Assembly: GCA_029891345.1 (NCBI GenBank)
Contig: CM056997.1
Coordinates: 219,914,172 to 219,978,171 of the forward strand
Length of the DNA: 64,000 nucleotides
Reading direction: 5' to 3'
DNA from: Dryococelus australis
Taxonomy: Eukaryota > Arthropoda > Insecta > Phasmatodea > Phasmatidae
In this document: positions 1 to 12,400 of the stretch, piece by piece
Numbering within the stretch: position 1 is the stretch's first letter
Layout of the letters: each line of letters opens with the position of its first letter
Notes under the pieces: model-generated
The model's database searches: none
Told to the model about the DNA's origin: nothing
What the model saw: only the letters and a program-made list of their open reading frames with translations
Program-made: the position numbers and the translations under genes

Positions 1-59
1 TATATACACTTACAAATGGATATCAAAAAGAATAATTTTTAATAAATTTTCATATTACT

Positions 60-780
60 ATATTTTTTAACTTCTTTAGTTTCTAAGACAATATCAATAT
101 CAGCACCATCATAATCAATCAATTTGTCATTTTCATCTCTAGTTTCTAAAACAATATGATTAAATTGCCTATTAATAATTTTATAAAAAACTGGTTATAT
201 GGGCTAATAAATTACATAATCTCTAAACCAAACATAGTTTTGGTGAAAAACTCGCAATTATATCCATTTCTAAATGATTAGATTCATCATATCTTATGAT
301 CGTATCATATGCTAAATTACAGTGAATATTTATTGTTTTAAATTGATTAATATCTGGTAATTTAGTGCCTACAACAACTTTGTCATTTTCAATGTTAGCT
401 TTCTTTCAAAACCAAGAATATCAGATAGTCGATCATGAAGTATAATATCTCATTTAGATTTAATAGATGTTCTATTGTTTTTTACACTATCTGCTATTAT
501 TTCAATATTATTAGTGAAAATTGATTAATTGAATTTATAGTTTCTTTTAACTATTCAATGTTATATTGAACTCTTGGAAGAGTTATAACTTAATTTTTAT
601 CAACAACAGGACTCATTTTTTCAGTTGTTGTTATAGTATTATTATTTTTATTTGGCATTGAAAATTTTGTTTGAAAACTGCTTAATGTGATCAATTTTTC
701 ATTATGTATTATATTATAATTAAGATTTTTAATTCAAATAGAATTATTGCTTGACAATTTAAATACTTTATTGTCCATGT
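60..780 (-). mobile_element. Polinton/Maverick-like minor capsid gene fossil
   Basis: Read on the minus strand, this very AT-rich stretch keeps peptide-like runs: one near 640-700 contains KLITLSSFQTKFSMPN, one near 265-360 contains INIHCNLAYDTIIRYD, and one near 60-165 contains DENDKLIDYDGADIDIVLE. The order and style (a beta-rich N-terminal run, a middle 'NIHCNL...' strand, and a C-terminal 'DENxxLIDxxG' strand) recall the minor-capsid (penton-like) protein of Polinton/Maverick and adintovirus-like elements that litter animal genomes. It is an old, broken copy with several breaks. The element probably continues left of the window, and no terminal repeats, polymerase or integrase are visible. 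The assignment is from remembered family style, not an alignment. Confidence 0.42.
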
Positions 781-1720
781 ATATAAAAAATTAACATATA
801 AATGCAAAAGGCTGACTGGAATATTTAAAAATGGTGAATTATTGCCTGATAATATACGCGCAATAGGTTTTGGTTCGAATAGTGTGGAAAAACAAATTTG
901 ATAATTAATTTTATTTATAAAGCAGGTTGGTTAAATTTTAATAAACTGTATGTTTGTTCAAAAACTTTAAACCAACAGGTTATCCTGCGGGCTTGCTTTT
1001 GCATAGGTGTTACAGTTAATGGTAACAATCGCATGGCTTTCTTTTGTGCCAAATGCTGCATACAATGGCACTGCTGGGCTCGAACAGCCTGAAAATGGCG
1101 CCATTTGAAATTGTCCCTGTTCTGACTCTGGTTTGCAAGTGCATATTGAAAAGTTGCTAGTGAGGTTGCCAAGTGATGTAATTTTATTGCAATGTTTACA
1201 TATTAACTTCGCTATGTCAAATTGAAAACCCATGCTGTGTTTCTTTGGGGTGGCGGGCATTTCCTGTGCTTGTCCAAGGTCGTGCGCAACTCACAGCTGG
1301 CTTGCTCGCCACACGTTGTTGTGCACGGGCTTCAAAGTCAAGCCTGTTGTCGTAGTTTGTGGCCGGTCCTTTGTCACACTTTGTGGGGGAGGTGGATATT
1401 TACCGTTCCTCACAGAGCCTTATTCCCACTGAGAACACGTGTTCCAGCCACGTGAGTGACATGTGTGTTTCCCAGTAAACTGCTTGATCTAAAAATGGTA
1501 AAATTCCATTGAAAAGTTTCTTAAAAATTAGTTGTGGGCTCTTGACTTATGATTGCCGCATAACAGCGTTGAAAATCTTCGCAGATATGCTCTTGATCAA
1601 TAGCTGTAGAAATTTTGTTGCCTTTTGGAAAGTCTGTGAAAAATTCGCGAAATTTTTTATTATTTTGGGAAATGCTCAGAAAATTTTTAAAAATTGATTT
1701 AATTGACCATTGCACTTTAA
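781..1720. other. No recognisable feature
   Basis: This stretch contains a locally GC-richer block (about 950-1480) between AT-rich flanks. The short open frames on both strands overlap each other and resemble no family I know. It may be old repeat sequence. Confidence 0.3.
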
Positions 1721-3578
1721 GGGCCTGTTTCACCAACAAGGAATAAACTAGGTTACAGCAAAGCGATGCTTAAGCTTAAATGGCGCTTAAGGTTGTTGAG
1801 GTGTTTCACCAATATAAAACTCAGTTTTATAAACCCATCTTAGCTGTGCATTGCTCAAAGACACAAGTTGCAAATATTCTCATGTTGGTAGTGACACATT
1901 GTGGTCATGTGACTAAATGAACCAATTAAAATTATTTCAACAAAAGAAAAAAGAAAATTTTTCCCCTGAAATGTTATGTCTACATTTATTATGAACAATA
2001 CGAACCCTAACCAAATATTTGTTTTATAGTAAATGATTAAAGCTTTATCGTTTGCCTGGCGAATAAAAAGAATCAATTAAAACAAATGTCAGTGCATATA
2101 CGAAAAATATATGTGTACTCGATTTGTTCAAATAACTATGTGTACCGAAATTCATTTATGTTAAAATTATGTTCGTGAACAGATAAGTTTTTAATTTTTT
2201 GAGGCTGATTTACTATCGTGGAAGTGTTGTGTTCAAATTCATCAATTCTGTAATGTTTTATGATCTTTTTTTAATTATCAGTGCCAAGAAGTGTGATTTT
2301 TTGCAGCAAGAATTACAATGATCTATAATAGGCCTAGGCTGTTTCTTACTAGTCAGAATGTTAATTGATTTTATATATTTTATCCACTCGGGTAATGTTT
2401 AAGACTCATTACATATATTTATGTAGCTTTCTTCAAGCATTTATATTTTCAATGTTTCATAAAAATAATATGTTAGGTTAATTATGAATTTTTAAAATGA
2501 AACTGTTGTCTTGTTTAGGCACTGACTAAATATTCCCGAAACGTAAAATATATTCCGTGTAAAAATCGTTTTGCCCTCAAAAAACAACACTGGGCCTACA
2601 TTTACTACAGTCTACAAGGCCATCACGAATTTTTCTACTTCAATATAACTGTTTTATGTTTTACATACGACATTACTGCTATGTTTTAAAGATTTGGTTT
2701 GGCTTTCATCACTAACCAGAATTGAACTTCCTGAAATTGTAATAGTTTGTTGATAATAACATTGACAATATTCATGTGCAATTTAGAAATGCCCAGTGCC
2801 CGAATTTGAATTAATATGATTATCACATCACACCTGTATGACATCATTTAATTGGGCCCTTGTTAACTTTTCTAATTCAAAACAAAGTCGAATGTGTGCA
2901 AAACTTGCACTGAAAATTTTTCATGTTTAGTAAAACGTAGGTGTAAATGCAGATATTATGTCCAGTCTCAAATTCTATGGAAGTAATCATATATTTTAAG
3001 CCTACATATCGTACATACATGCAGTGTAGTGAAGGAAAATTTTTTTTCCATTTATTTCAAATAAGTATTTCAATAGCTTATGCATACTCAATAAATTCAT
3101 GTTTTATCAATCAGCTTCCCGCCTTTACACTTAATTTCATATGTATATATTTGGTTTGCATCTTGAGAATACATGCAAAATGTACATAAATAAATATGAA
3201 CCTACCACGTCCTTTTTTTTCGACCATCGTCATAGGTTATTTCAGCAAATAAAGACTTGCACTAAGACTCAATAAATACAAAATAATTTCTTGATTTTAT
3301 TTAAAAAATTTATTTTATGAAGCGAATTTCTTTATAGCACATTTTGGGTTATCAACACACTTTTTTTTTAGTAGCAGCCATTTTACTTTTAATTTATTAA
3401 AAATGATTTAAGCCTAGTTTAAAGAGTTAGGCATCCGATTTCGGCTGCCTGAACTAAGAGATGCTTAAAACATTTTAAGAAGAGCTTAAAGTTGTTGAAA
3501 TGGTACAAGGTGCTAGACACATCTTATTCAGTGTTTAAGTAGTGCTTAAATTTTAAGATGTGTTGGTCAAACGAGCTC
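1721..3578. mobile_element. Non-autonomous Harbinger-like DNA transposon
   Basis: The left end at 1721 reads GGGCCTGTTTCACCAACA. The reverse complement of the right end at 3578 reads GAGCTCGTTTGACCAACA, so the two termini form imperfect inverted repeats of about 18 bp (3 mismatches). GGGCC-type ends are typical of PIF/Harbinger elements, which duplicate a TWA target; here TAA precedes and TAT follows, so the duplication, if real, has mutated. The subterminal regions share GCTTAAG/GTTGTTGA-type words (about 1775-1810 and 3470-3505). The 1.86-kb interior is AT-rich and has no transposase-like frame, so it would depend on a partner's transposase. Confidence 0.48.
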
Positions 3579-4559
3579 TATGTTTGTTACTGTTCAAGGG
3601 AAACACTTAAAAAGTTTATTGTTTATTTTGAAAAGTTTGATAATTTTTATTTCTAAAAATGTTGCAAAATTTGCCGGAAAAGTTACAGAAATAAAAAAAA
3701 ATAGAATTTTGATTGATTTTGTAACTTAAATTGCTGACTGGTATTGCTTGAAAATACAGTCTTACTTTGCTTGTTGTGATACGTGTTGCCAATTACTACA
3801 CACGTTGATAAACACCCCTTACATTTGTTTACAAAACACTATCGCACTTACATATGCACATCTGCAGTGATGCTGCCTTGCTGCCGCACAGTGTTGAATA
3901 CAGGTATCCTTTTACATATAATTTACACTTGCAGTGTCGAGTGGGTGTGTTCGACTTGCATCTGATTTGGATTACAGTTGTGTCTTTTGCATTACATGTT
4001 ATCATGTCTAACCAGTGTATGTTTACAAAAGTTAAAACGTCTGATGATGTTGCAAGTAAACCACCCAGCTTAGTGAATTATTTTGACAGATTCAGGCCTT
4101 CACTGTACATCAGTTGATGTGTTTTGTTTCCCTCTCGAATTACTGTACATTTGTTGATGTAAAACATATGCAATCTACAGTGTAAACAAATCCGACTAAT
4201 TAACAAATGAATAATTGTACAAATAGTGTGACAAATGAAAACGTAAAAGACTTTATTTTGTTAATGCTGATTGTTGTGTTGACTGTACTGTCTAGATTGC
4301 ATTCTTTGAAAGATGTCTGAAGGTCTCAGGTTACTCACCAACGACTGTAGGTGTTCATTGTGAAGCAGTTTTGACGCACTGTTACCTTTTTCGCGTAGCC
4401 TTTTGACCATGTGTAGTGTTGAGTAGACTACTGGCATTGATGTAGGTGCTCTCCTTGAACTGTGATGTTCTGCTGTTGTTTGATTTACCCGAGGTGGGAA
4501 AGCCACATTACGTAGGAATGTGATTTGCACTATGATGTTCTTCTTGTAGCCCTAGTTGG
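3579..4559. other. No recognisable feature
   Basis: I see only short open frames, including an 87-codon plus frame (3854-4117) and an 89-codon minus frame (4261-4530), neither resembling a known family. The minus frame abuts repeat X and could be part of the same repeat. Confidence 0.25.
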
Positions 4560-6240
4560 GAAATCCACGCAACGTGTTGCACCTCCAGAGGGGCAATGAT
4601 GTATTCGTGTCCCGCTTGGGAGCAGGTTTAGGACAGGAATGATGATGTTCCCCGCACCATGTTCATTAGAGCGAACAATGTTGGATGGGGCCGTACAGTC
4701 GACGGCCTACGGCGACTCTGGATATGTGGTTAATATAAAGGAGAGCTAATTTACTTGTCAGTTAAATTATGTCGAATATAAAATATTTCCTTTGGGGCGA
4801 AGCTGTCGGCTACTTCACACGTTTATATTATCACTGAATTTACTCTGTTTGGAGGAGGGAGGCCCCATAAATTTAAAACACAGAATGGAATACACTTTAA
4901 AATTGATGTTGCTATTAGGGTGCAGTATCCGATGAAATCAGGAGAGTTAAATCAATAAAACACATCTAATAAGAGTATGACTGTTTTATTACCGCAAACG
5001 TACAACAAAATATTGCTGCACATGTGAATGTCTACTCTTGGTTAAGCAGACCCGCCACTCTGGACCTGCCGGTAGTCGCTACTGCTGAAACAAGACATAG
5101 GCCTGAAGTTTTAACTAGGTGAAAACACATCTGATGTGTGAAGTCCTGGTATGCCACCTCAGGATGCAGGGAGACCTCCACTCGGTTAACTAAGAAAACA
5201 AATATTAACTATTGCACTGAAATATTACAGTTTAAATTGAAGTGTGGGGGGATAACACAGAGCATACTGCTGGTCCTGCAGGTTGTCTGGAGTGCTGAAG
5301 TCTGACTAATGACATTGCGTCGGTTTTGCTGCATGTTATGCTAATAAGGCATCAAAATGAAAACATAGAAAAATGGTTATTAATAATTAACATGATTAAC
5401 GAAACTGACATTATATATAATTATGATTGTTAAACCAAAACATATTGGTAACATACCCGTGAACATTGAAGCCCCAGATATGGCTAAGAATGTGATGTCA
5501 CGAGATTGTCACCACACTTGAAGGGTGATATTAAATGAAATTATGCCTCAGGTGGCTGATTCTCGATAGATGATTACATGTTTACTCTTATAATTTATAT
5601 ATTAATATCGGCATGCGTCGTAATGGTGATAGTTACAGGAATGTATATGGATGTGACGACACACTGATTTCATCACAAGGGGTGGAGATGTTACCAACTC
5701 TCTATGCTGGAGCAGGCAGTTCCCCTAGTTAACTGTGGGACAATTACAGCTAAAAATGACTTAAACTGCCCCTATTAATAAATGTGGCTAGGAAGCTGCT
5801 CGCCACTTTACACTTCCTGCGGGAATGTGAATCCCCATCATTTGATACCACTTGGAGCCATGCGCACACCAGATTCGGCCACGGGGCCGCCGACATCGAA
5901 CACATTGGAAATGTGTAGCAATAAGCGCCGCTGCTTATCCCAGTCTTCCCTCCAATGGCTGTTGCATCGAATGGTTGTGACTTCATGGGACACACTCATT
6001 TAGGCCACATATCAATTCATCATGAAAGTTACCTCTTTTGATGAATATAAAATACTATGACCCATGGCCACGAGTTACAGGATGGCAAGAAAAGTGTAAC
6101 TGCTGTTCTTGTCAACTTGCACTGATCGGGACCACGACCTAATGACGATATTTCGCGTGTTGCTCTGTGGTTGATGCATCTGTGATGGAACAAACGGGCA
6201 CAAGGGATACATGGACATTAGGAAGATGTTTCACTCTGCC
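4560..6240 (-). repeat. Repeat X, left (inverted) copy
   Basis: The reverse complement of this segment aligns collinearly with 18050-19362 plus 21254-21655. Matching blocks seen by eye: 6100-6240 with 18050-18190 (shared ACTGATCGGG and CCACGACCTAAT); 5780-6060 with 18190-18510 (shared ATTCGGCCAC, GTTGCATC); 5443-5555 with 18786-18900 (shared TTCAAGTGTGGTGAC, ACGGGTATGT); 5270-5300 with 19015-19050 (AGTCAGACTTCAGCACTC); 4600-4740 with 21490-21620 (GTATCCAGAGT, GGTGC(C/G)GGG(C/A)AACATC). Family unknown; no convincing coding frame. This copy lacks the 1.9-kb insertion of the right copy and so shows the empty site. Confidence 0.7.
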
Positions 6241-6430
6241 GGCAGGTTAAGTCGTGAAGCGTTCATGTTAAGTGTTGGCCTGAGAGCCATGATAACATAT
6301 GAGTAAATACCATTTTGAAAACATTCCATTTGTGATGAATTTAGTGGCCTTCGAGCTCTTCACGGCACGGACCCTTATAATACGAACCATATTTCCAACT
6401 GTTTATTAATTTGGATTTCTTTCTTAAGGG
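6230..6430 (+). repeat. LTR 3' portion of Gypsy A
   Basis: This segment recurs in direct orientation at 14005-14205. Shared words include GTTGGCCTGA, GCCATGATAAC, TTGAAAACATTC and TATTTCCAA. It is followed in both places by the same leader (6430-6830 and 14486-14820), as expected for the R-U5 end of an LTR followed by untranslated leader. The U3 side is not visible, because sequence to the left belongs to repeat X. Confidence 0.55.
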
Positions 6431-6989
6431 TTATGTGAATGTACCATCGTACATGACAACGTCAGTTGTGTGACTAGTCTAGATAAGTTATGGTGCAAAA
6501 TGCAACAGAAAATATTCGGCGAGCTTTTGTTTACAACATGAAGTATAAATGGTGTCTGTGCTGACCCAAACAGGCCACAACACAGTACCGAAAAATAGAA
6601 TAGCTTATACAGAATATTTTACGAGGAGCTGCAGTCCATTATTACACTTTGGTCATTGGACGAACGACCATGTAACAGTCTGCTCTACTAACAACACAAA
6701 GCATTGTCCAGCAATGCCTGGCACCCCAGGTAAAACCATCCTAATTAACCTTTTCAACATCCAAATTCTTTAGCCACTCCTCATATTCCGTCTCTACCCA
6801 TTGAGGCACCACAGCACCACGTCAAAATGGTGCCCAACTTAATTGCCTATTCCTGGAAACCTGCCAAAATTTCCAATTACACTATCCATTATTCTCCACA
6901 TTTTTCCCTGCCAACAAGTTTCCCTTGCTTTTACATGCAATGAGAGAGCTGTTTGCTCAAATAGGCGACTCCCACAGCATGTGGCAGCA

Positions 6990-9243
6990 TCGAAATGCCT
7001 ACCAGACACTCACAGATGCCAGGGATGATGCACGCAGTCGGTGGGAGAAAGTGTTCCAAAAGCAACAGGGCAGACGCCATTGCTCCTGCAAGGGCGAGGA
7101 AGAGCAGTGAGGTGGCCATCTTGGGGGTCGCAGGCATGATGTCACCATCGCGACACCCCGTCGCAGAGCAGCGGAACAAAAGACCAGGGGAGCGTACCCG
7201 GGCTACCTCTCCCCTGCCTGATGTCGCCACTCACCCGCCGCCATGCACGAAGAAGGAAGAACTAACAAGGGGAAGAAGAAACAAAAGGAACTCCTCCCTC
7301 CAGCACTACCCGCTTACCGCATGCCAGTGGTCAGCTGTGCACCTGCCATACGTTGATCCCTGTGCTGTGCTTGGAGGACTGCTGTTCTGTGCGCCCAACT
7401 CCACGCTTCTGCACTGTGCAGATGGCAATGTTTGTAAGCTTGGCTAGTCATTCATCCACAAGCACACCTGTACTAACTTACATGCAGTTTTTACAACAGC
7501 AACCGAGCTACTTACTAGACAAGTACGAGAGAGGTACCAAGTACTGTCAGTGCGAACACAAGATCAGCCCGCCATGCAACCACGTCTCTTGCAACCACGG
7601 GGATGTGCAACGCGAACAAACATCTGGTTGGAATTTTTGACAAAACAACTGTGAGCAAAATTCCAAATTAAGAAAAGGCTAATTGGTGTCTGAACCTATT
7701 CTGCGTGGGACAGGGAACTTTATTGCTGAAATGCGAACAGTGTCACACCAGATTTCACCGCGAAGGTTTTAAGTGAGATTGAAGCAAGCAGTCGGGGATG
7801 CATTTTGGATGTGATAGCTGGAATCAAAATTTCGGACCTACACCTACAGCATACGATTTGGACAGTTTTGTAAGAGAATTAAAATGCAGTGTACTAGATC
7901 AGCCACACAGGGAAGCAAACGAACAGGACAAAAACAGAAACATCAGTAGTGTGGAAGCATAGGAACGGCATTCAGCAAACAGTGGATATATGGCAACATA
8001 GGGTAGGAAGGATTATGAGGGCTGTGATGGCAAGGAAGGAGTTAACAGTAGTGTGTCACAGGTCATGCAAACACACATGGCTGCCAACAGCACATCGAGT
8101 GTGCAATCCACTTTGCCGGTACCAACCCAGACCACAGTCCTTCTACCACTACTTCCTTTCATGCCCAATTTACCCACGTTAACCACCTTCTACCGGCAAC
8201 AAATTTTTCACCAGCATTGTCTGCCGGGTTATGTTCCCCTTTTCTCACAGGAACTCCCATGACCTTTCCAATGCACAACAGTGAACCAACAACAAATCTG
8301 AATTGCCAACAAGAACCAGAAAGAAAACCCGACCAAATAATTAAGCACGAACCAACTGAGGAAAATCGACACATCCATCTGCATATCAACAAAGTTCCAG
8401 GAATTACCCACCTTCTCAAAGACAGTAAGCGAAGACCCATTTGTGTTTGTAGAGGAATGCACCATAAGGCAGAGGATATATGGAGTTTTCGAGGTAGAGT
8501 GGGCGAACTGCATCAGGAATCAGCTAACAGGCTGAGTTGGCAAATGGTACACAGCCATAAATCACTATGGCCTATCGTGGAGCGAATTTGTATGCATGCT
8601 CCAGTGCTGGTATGGCAACACATTTACATCACTACAGGCAGAAACCAAACTGCTGTGGCAGGAATAGCAGCAGGATATGCAACTGCCTACCTTTATCATA
8701 CAGAAAGTTCAACACATACACCGATTCCAGTCGCAACTAACAGAACAAGTGATACTGGAGATTGTGGCTGAAACAGTACTTCCGGAGTACCGAGCAGCAC
8801 TATTACCATTCCTGAATACCAGTGTGGAGAATGTATTGAAAGCTGCAGTGATCTTGGAGCGAAACACACGTCAACTGTGCCATGAGTCTGGTGGTGTGCA
8901 AGGGCGACAAGAGTTAATGAAGAACGATCCCAGGCAACCGCGAGAACTGTACGCATGGCAAGTGAAACAAAGTTTGGAACCGCAAAGAGAGAGAGCGATA
9001 GGAACTGACGACAGAGAAAATGCACGCCGTGGTGATAACTCCAGTAGTCAGGCAAATAATGCAATACCTGGTGAGGGAAATGCTTATAGCAAAGAGGGAG
9101 GGGACAGCAAACCACAAACACCCTGCCGTTACTGCAGGCCGGCTGAAGTGTACCACTGGCACAGCCGCTGCCCAAATAACCCACATCTGGATGGTTATTG
9201 TAGCCCGGCACCGAGCAACCATGGAAATGACCCACGGGGATAA
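6990..9243 (+). pseudogene. gag fossil of Gypsy A
   Basis: The clearest part is 8677-9243, a hydrophilic capsid-like stretch followed by a zinc-knuckle-like CRYCRPAEVYHWHSRC (C-x2-C-x6-H-x4-C) near residue 150. Gag coats genomic RNA and builds the retrotransposon particle; the knuckle binds RNA. Upstream (6995-7447) is a basic, proline-rich frame that may be the gag N-terminus. Placed directly before protease, as usual for Gypsy. Broken at several places. Confidence 0.5.
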
Positions 9244-9331
9244 GGAAGCTGGATGCTAAAATACCCCAGTACAAACTGAACACCCGGACAAGACACTACT
9301 TCATACATTAATCCAGAAAGTCAGCGGCAAC

Positions 9332-9673
9332 ATGGCACAATTAATAAGCATCCTCGTGCATATGAATGGGCGACCGTACCATGCACTCATTGACACAGCT
9401 GCTTCCCATAATTTCGTCAAGCAACGGTTTGTAAACACATTTGACATCACACCCACTAACCACGTAATACACCTAGCAATGGGACAGAATTGTAGTAGTG
9501 TGGAAGGGAAAGCCACAGTGGTAGTGCATGTACAGGATTTAGAGACCATAAAATCAGCAATGGTAACTGACGAAATCTGGGAAGATGCGATATTGGGTGT
9601 GCCATGGATACAGGAACAAAACACTGTAGTGGAACCAGCCGCAAAGAGGATACAATTTGGCGCGAAAGAGTGA
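9332..9673 (+). pseudogene. Retropepsin (aspartic protease) fossil of Gypsy A
   Basis: The frame contains ALIDTAASHNFV near residue 30, the retropepsin active-site block (family form D-T/S-G-A/S), and a later ILGVPWI block near residue 85, matching the hydrophobic-G-x-x-W/F-L signature after the flap. It lies between the gag zinc knuckle and the reverse transcriptase, as in Ty3/Gypsy pol. A member of the clan that cuts the Gag-Pol polyprotein. Part of a broken element. Confidence 0.65.
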
Positions 9674-9749
9674 TGAACAATATACAACATAGACCGGAAT
9701 AACCTCGAAAATTTTGCAGCAAGTCACTCTAAACAATTTCGATCATGAT

Positions 9750-10581
9750 ATCCCGCCATAACCAAAGGCGGCAATTCAGCGACTGTTGGACGAACGACAC
9801 GAGGTTTTCACAGAACACTACATGCTTAGGCAGACAACAGTAGCAGAACACGAGATCCAACTTACACAAGAGGAACCGATCTATGCTGCACCCCGAAGCT
9901 ACTTACCACACCAAGCAAAGATAATAGGGGAGCAGGTGGAATAAATGCTGGCGAACAGCGACATTTAACCAACCAGAAGTCATTACAACTCCATGATCAT
10001 GCTCGCACACAAGAAAGATGGCAGCTGTAAGTTCTGTGTGGATTTCCACCCCATTAATCAGGTGATCTGCAGCACTTTACCACCATATGTGAGTGTTCGA
10101 GATGTGTTGAATTCATTGGGAAATGCAATAATCATGACATTGTTGGACCTGTGCAGTGGTTATTGGCAGGTACTCATTAAGTAAAAGGACCGGGAGAAGA
10201 CAGCATTTATCACTCGGGAAGGAAGGCGGTACCAGTTTTGTGGCTGAAATGTGCACCTGCCACATTTCAGTCCATAATGGTTCGAGTCCTAGATGGGCTG
10301 ATTGGAAAGTGCGTGCAGCCCTACCTGCACGACGTTGTGGTCTGGTCCAGCAGCTAGGAGGACCACGTGTACCACCTGTCCATGGTAACAGAACGCCTTG
10401 CCATAAATGGACTCACCTGTGCGGTAAACAAAATAAATGCCACCTGGGAAAGAGCAGCCTGGAATTCCTAGGGCACGTAGTGAAGGAAAAGAGAAACAAG
10501 CCCAACAGTGAGCAATTACAGATGATTGAGAGCTATTCTGCACCAAAACCTGCAAACAATTATGTAAGTTCTTTGGGATAG
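9750..10581 (+). pseudogene. Reverse transcriptase fossil of Gypsy A
   Basis: Recognisable RVT_1 pieces: AHKKDGSCKFCVDF at about 10003-10044 (the family's V-x-K-x-D-G-S-x-R-x-C-V-D-Y block) and LDLCSGYWQV at about 10144-10175 (motif A with the catalytic aspartate), then a thumb-side block near 10440-10490 (LEFLGHVV). It would copy the element RNA to DNA. Several breaks; old. Confidence 0.7.
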
Positions 10582-10585
10582 GAAA

Positions 10586-11221
10586 TTGGTTGAATTAGTT
10601 TATCGAGGGAATTGCCTTAGTAACTACACCGCTTACAGATCTCCTTTCACTGCAGCACAGATTTGTGTGGAGAGCAAAGGAAGACAAAGCTTTCAGAAAA
10701 TCAAGAACCATATGTGTATGTGTCCCACGCTAGCACAGTATGATGCAAGCCAGCAATTATACCAGCAGGTGGACACCAGAAAGGAGGGCTGGGAGTCGTG
10801 CTTTACCAGTGCACAATTGACGACACATGACAAGTAATAGATTTCGCAAGTGGCAAGCTGGGAACAACAGAAAGGAAGTACGACATAAATGAACGTGAGT
10901 GCCTAACGGTGGTCTGGGCGGTCAAGAAATACTGTGCCTACTTGGCAGTTTGTGCTTCGCACAGATAACCAGTGTATCATCTGGCTTCACAGCACGAAAG
11001 AGGCAAGAAGTAAACTTACCCGGAGGGCGCCGCTCCTTCAATCCTACGACATCATGGTGGGTCACGACCCTGGTAAAGTAAGTGTACTAGCAGACCAACT
11101 TTCCCGAGACACCCAGAACTGCACTATCATCATGGATGACGGACAGTGGGATGATGTTCTGCCACCCAATGCCATGGGTCTCTTACACAAGATACATCAA
11201 AATCAGTTGAGTGTAGTGTAG
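10586..11221 (+). pseudogene. RNase H fossil of Gypsy A
   Basis: The stretch follows RT and holds pieces of the Gypsy RNase H: a QQLYQQVD block (about 10750-10775) for the first strand, and SVLADQLSRD at about 11080-11112, the conserved N-x-x-A-D-x-L-S-R motif that ends RNase H in Gypsy pol. Broken in several places. Confidence 0.6.
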
Positions 11222-11364
11222 TGATGTATAGCGGGCGGTAGTGGCGGTGCAAGTTAACTGTTTGTTTACAAACGAGCAAAACGCCAAGTGTGAGACACAA
11301 CCGGTAGAACAGTGGCTCATGTTGGACGGTCGATTAGAAATGTGGTCTGCATCAATGCAGCAAA

Positions 11365-12400
11365 GTGGAGATTATTTGTGCTGGAAAACCAACGAAGGAC
11401 AGTGCTAACACATGCAGATGCGAGTCAGACTGCTGGACATCTCGGCACAGAACAGATAGTGCAAAACAGCAGAGAGCATTAATATTGGTCAGGTATGATG
11501 TGAGTTACACGAGAGTTTGTGCACAAGTGCGAGACATGTCAACGATTAAAAACAAGGTAAGTCGATGGACAACAACAACCACTACTCCCCAACCGACCGT
11601 CCGAGACAGTCACTTAGATGTAATGGGGTCATATCCGCACACATCTGGAGGGAAGAAATTAATTCTGGTTATCACTGACAATTATTCATGCTGGGTGGAT
11701 GAGTACACACTCAGTGGTGCACGAGTGAATATCGTGAAGGTGCTCGAGCGAGAAAACCTAGTGTTCTGGGGTTACCCAAAGCAAATTTTAACGGACAATG
11801 ACACCGAGTTTATAGGAAAGAAATGGCAAGTAAAGGGGGTGTTTCATCTGAAGATGGCGGTGTACCACCTGCAAACGAATCCCGCAGAGTGCTACAACCA
11901 GGAGTTGAAGGTGTAATTGTGGATCCATGAGGCTGAGCAACACAACACATGAACTGACCACCTGTTCGCCGCCCACTTCACCCTCCACCGCCATGTAAAC
12001 GCAGCAGCAGGCCAAACACTGGCAGAAGTTCTGCTTGACCACAACCTGGCAATGCCAGGGGAGAAGCCACATACAAGAAATAGCATGAACAGCAGTGCAG
12101 AGAATAGCATGGAACAACGGGAAGAGAGGTGCAGTAAGCGGCGGGAACAACAACAGCACCAATGCCATTATGCTGCGAGGTTGGTCCCGACCACAAAGAG
12201 ACCACCACCAGCAATGCAAGCCAGGCCGAATATTTATTTATGCACACATCCACAGTGGGCAGCAGAGCATAATTTTTGTGTGGAGCTAGCTGCAAAGTGG
12301 AGCAGCCTGCACACAATTATACGAAGCATGGGAACAACCACCTGCATGGTTCGAGTGGTACAGGCCCATTAGGATGACATGTGCCAAGCACATAGATATG
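11365..12400 (+). pseudogene. Integrase fossil of Gypsy A
   Basis: The core domain begins near 11610 with LDVMGSYPHTSGGKKLILVI (first catalytic aspartate block), followed by LTDNDTEFIGKKW near 11790-11830 (second aspartate block). A C-terminal stretch near 12280-12370 (AAKWSSLHTIIRSMG) resembles the GPY/F module. Integrase would join element cDNA to the host chromosome. Multiple breaks. Confidence 0.62.

Noticed and set aside
1222-1455. Overlapping plus-strand frames in the GC-richer block
   Set aside because: Two frames overlap and neither resembles a protein family; probably composition effect.
8696-9283. 195-codon minus-strand open frame
   Set aside because: It is the shadow of the Gypsy A gag on the opposite strand and has no recognisable domain.
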